NCBI GenBank assembly: GCA_905215405.1
Contig: CAJMQE010000134.1
Location: 1 to 6,818, forward strand
Direction of reading: 5' to 3'
DNA length: 6,818 bases
Source of the DNA: an uncultured bacterium
GTDB lineage: Bacteria; Bacillota; Clostridia; Lachnospirales; Lachnospiraceae
The notes under the pieces were generated by a model. It was not told the DNA's origin, did not search any database, and was given only the letters and a program-made list of their open reading frames with translations. Positions 5,504 through 6,818 of the stretch are shown here, piece by piece (positions within the stretch are counted from its first letter, which is position 1; each line of letters starts with the position of its first letter). The translations under genes were made by a program, and so were the position numbers.

Positions 5504-6526
5504 TTACTGAATAGTTATTTCCTCAACATTTGCAAGTGGTCCACTGGTAGGAACACGATACAGTTTCTCCGGTTCATCAAAATACTGGAAGAATGTGTAC
5601 TGGGATGTACAGTGGATATGTGTAAAGTTACCAGCTGCAATCAGTTCCTTCTGGGTTCCGTCAACATTCATACGATAAATCCCTGCATGGTCACCACCTT
5701 CGACCTGGTAGAACAGTTTGTTACCATAAATGTTGTAACGTACAATACGTTGATCATCAAGCTGTTCAAGTACTTTGTTGGAAGTATTGACACGCATCAG
5801 GGAATATCCTTTGGCTACATCGATATAGTAGAGGTAGCTACCCTGCATATCCGGCTGATAGGTATTGCCTTCATAATACTGACTGATGGTATCGTTGCTG
5901 GTATCGAGTGAAAAGATTCCACGATTGTTACCAGTCAGGCCGTTAAAATAGAGCTTACCCTGATAATAGCTGGCTGGATCATATTCGGTATCACTGATTT
6001 TTGTATCCTCAGTGCCATCGATTTTAACCTTATAAAGACTAAGTGCAGTCTCATCATCGTAGTGCTGGTAGTAGAGATAATTACCACAGAGGCTGACAAC
6101 ACCGGAAAGCTTCTCGTAAAGGGAAGTCTTGTTCTGTCCATTCAGATCTGTACGGTAAACACCGAACAACGAAGCTCTTACCAGAACTGGTGGGGCTCCT
6201 TTTTCAAAATTGTTCTTTACATAGTATATATAGTTTCCACAGACATTCAGATAGGCAATGCTGTCATCGTTGAGCTTCTTTGCGTTGGTACAGTCGCTAT
6301 CCATGACATATAGATGATGATTATCGTAAGGATTTGCAAAATAGATCTTGCCATTGTACTCAGCAAAAAGTCCTCCATTATTTAGATTACCACAGGTATT
6401 TCCTGTTGCATCGTCACTGTTAAATTGAAATCTTGATTTCCAGGAATTGTAGCCGATGAGGGCTGCAATAGCAAGAACGGCAAGAATAAGAAAAATAATC
6501 AGTCTGATTTTTTGTTTCCTTCTCAT
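5504..6526 (-). CDS. Membrane-anchored DUF5050 beta-propeller protein
   Basis: This 340-residue protein starts MRRKQK, then a single hydrophobic helix (about 8-26) with no lipobox or clear cleavage site. It is therefore probably a type II-anchored extracellular protein. The rest is seven degenerate repeats, each a GxYLYY-like strand, a variable loop, an LYR/IYRM-like strand, then a DG turn. They begin near residues 58, 97, 148, 189, 229, 268 and 307, as expected of a beta-propeller. This matches the DUF5050 (PF16472) family, common in Lachnospiraceae and described as propeller-like; its ligand is unknown. Six Cys residues (45, 79, 96, 147 and 306 in the exported part are visible, one near each of several repeats) do not form an obvious pattern. 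No enzyme motif was seen. AAAGGAG at 6538-6544, 11 nt upstream, supports the start. The gene is monocistronic between a terminator and its own promoter near 6650. A role in surface binding or envelope sensing is a guess. Confidence 0.85.
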   Translation of the reverse strand: MRRKQKIRLIIFLILAVLAIAALIGYNSWKSRFQFNSDDATGNTCGNLNNGGLFAEYNGKIYFANPYDNHHLYVMDSDCTNAKKLNDDSIAYLNVCGNYIYYVKNNFEKGAPPVLVRASLFGVYRTDLNGQNKTSLYEKLSGVVSLCGNYLYYQHYDDETALSLYKVKIDGTEDTKISDTEYDPASYYQGKLYFNGLTGNNRGIFSLDTSNDTISQYYEGNTYQPDMQGSYLYYIDVAKGYSLMRVNTSNKVLEQLDDQRIVRYNIYGNKLFYQVEGGDHAGIYRMNVDGTQKELIAAGNFTHIHCTSQYTFFQYFDEPEKLYRVPTSGPLANVEEITIQ

Positions 6527-6615
6527 AAGATCCGGTGCTCCTTTCTTTCTTAAGTGTTCTGCTTCTTTTACATTCTGTCAAAAAAAGAATACATCTGTAT
6601 AAATATGAAATAAAC

Positions 6616-6632
6616 CTGACCTGCCCGGTCAG
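6616..6632 (-). promoter_or_regulatory. Short hairpin in the leader of the DUF5050 gene
   Basis: GGTCAG and CTGACC arms of 6 bp (6616-6621 and 6627-6632) enclose a 5-nt loop. They lie just downstream of the predicted start site. The bases after it on the minus strand include only short T clusters, so a full attenuator is unlikely. It may stabilise the 5' end or bind a regulator. Confidence 0.3.
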
Positions 6633-6647
6633 ACCAAAATATAATAT

Positions 6648-6656
6648 ATTATATCA
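6648..6656 (-). promoter_or_regulatory. Extended -10 promoter for the DUF5050 gene
   Basis: On the minus strand, TGA followed by a perfect TATAAT (6648-6653) is an extended -10 element. The -35 at 17-bp spacing is weak (TGTACG, 3/6), which extended -10 promoters tolerate. The expected start near 6641 gives a leader of about 115 nt. The remaining 6657-6818 is A/T-rich and holds no gene or convincing site that I can support. Confidence 0.5.
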
Positions 6657-6818
6657 TAGTTTCGTAAATGCGTACACTATCTGACATATTTTTCGACAAA
6701 ATATTAGCACAATTTTATGGAACAGGAAAAAAGAATCAAAAGAATCGGTAAAAATATGGAAATATATGGCTCTTCGTGTATAGTTGTGGGTCAAATTTTC
6801 TGAAAGCTTAGTGTTTAT

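Noticed and set aside
6576..6581. Perfect TTGACA on the minus strand as a -35 box for the DUF5050 gene
   Set aside because: No acceptable -10 hexamer lies 15-19 bp downstream, and the extended -10 at 6648-6656 is better.

Overview
The window looks like chromosomal DNA from a low-to-moderate-GC Firmicute of the Lachnospiraceae type (Blautia/Dorea/Roseburia-like). The basis is the gene content: a CmpB-family membrane protein, a TIGR04076 small protein, a DUF5050 propeller and a Crp/Fnr regulator of the clostridial kind. AGGAGG-type ribosome binding sites and A/T-rich intergenic DNA fit this. The assignment is inference from family recognition, with no phylogenetic test. There are seven credible protein genes. 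I see no tRNA, rRNA, IS element, integrase or CRISPR array.

Layout. Positions 78-473 (minus) hold a short CmpB-type (PF06541) membrane protein. It diverges from a plus-strand pair: an RlmI-type 23S rRNA methyltransferase (684-1886) and, 21 bp later, a MATE efflux transporter (1908-3251). The pair is probably one operon, driven by a good sigma-A-like promoter at 578-606 with a strong hairpin in its leader. A long hairpin at 3328-3376 ends this unit and also the convergent TIGR04076 gene (3350-3628, minus). One arm of that hairpin is protein-coding, and the gene's stop codon sits in the loop.

The 331-bp gap at 3629-3959 is the densest regulatory stretch. It separates the TIGR04076 gene from a divergent Crp/Fnr-family regulator (3960-4640, plus). 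It carries two divergent extended -10 promoters, a perfect 14-bp dyad lying over the -35 positions of both, and a 67-bp inverted-repeat structure that would lie in the TIGR04076 leader. The simplest model is that the regulator controls itself and the TIGR04076 gene through the dyad (inference).

Downstream on the plus strand is a zinc-dependent nucleoside deaminase-like protein with a C-terminal extension (4776-5423). It converges through a bidirectional terminator (5429-5471) on a membrane-anchored seven-repeat DUF5050 propeller protein (5504-6526, minus). That gene has its own extended -10 promoter near 6650 and a leader of roughly 115 nt. The last 160 bp hold no gene I can support.

I found no clearly new multi-gene system. 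The best leads are the TIGR04076/Crp-Fnr divergent control region and the overlap of stop codon and terminator.
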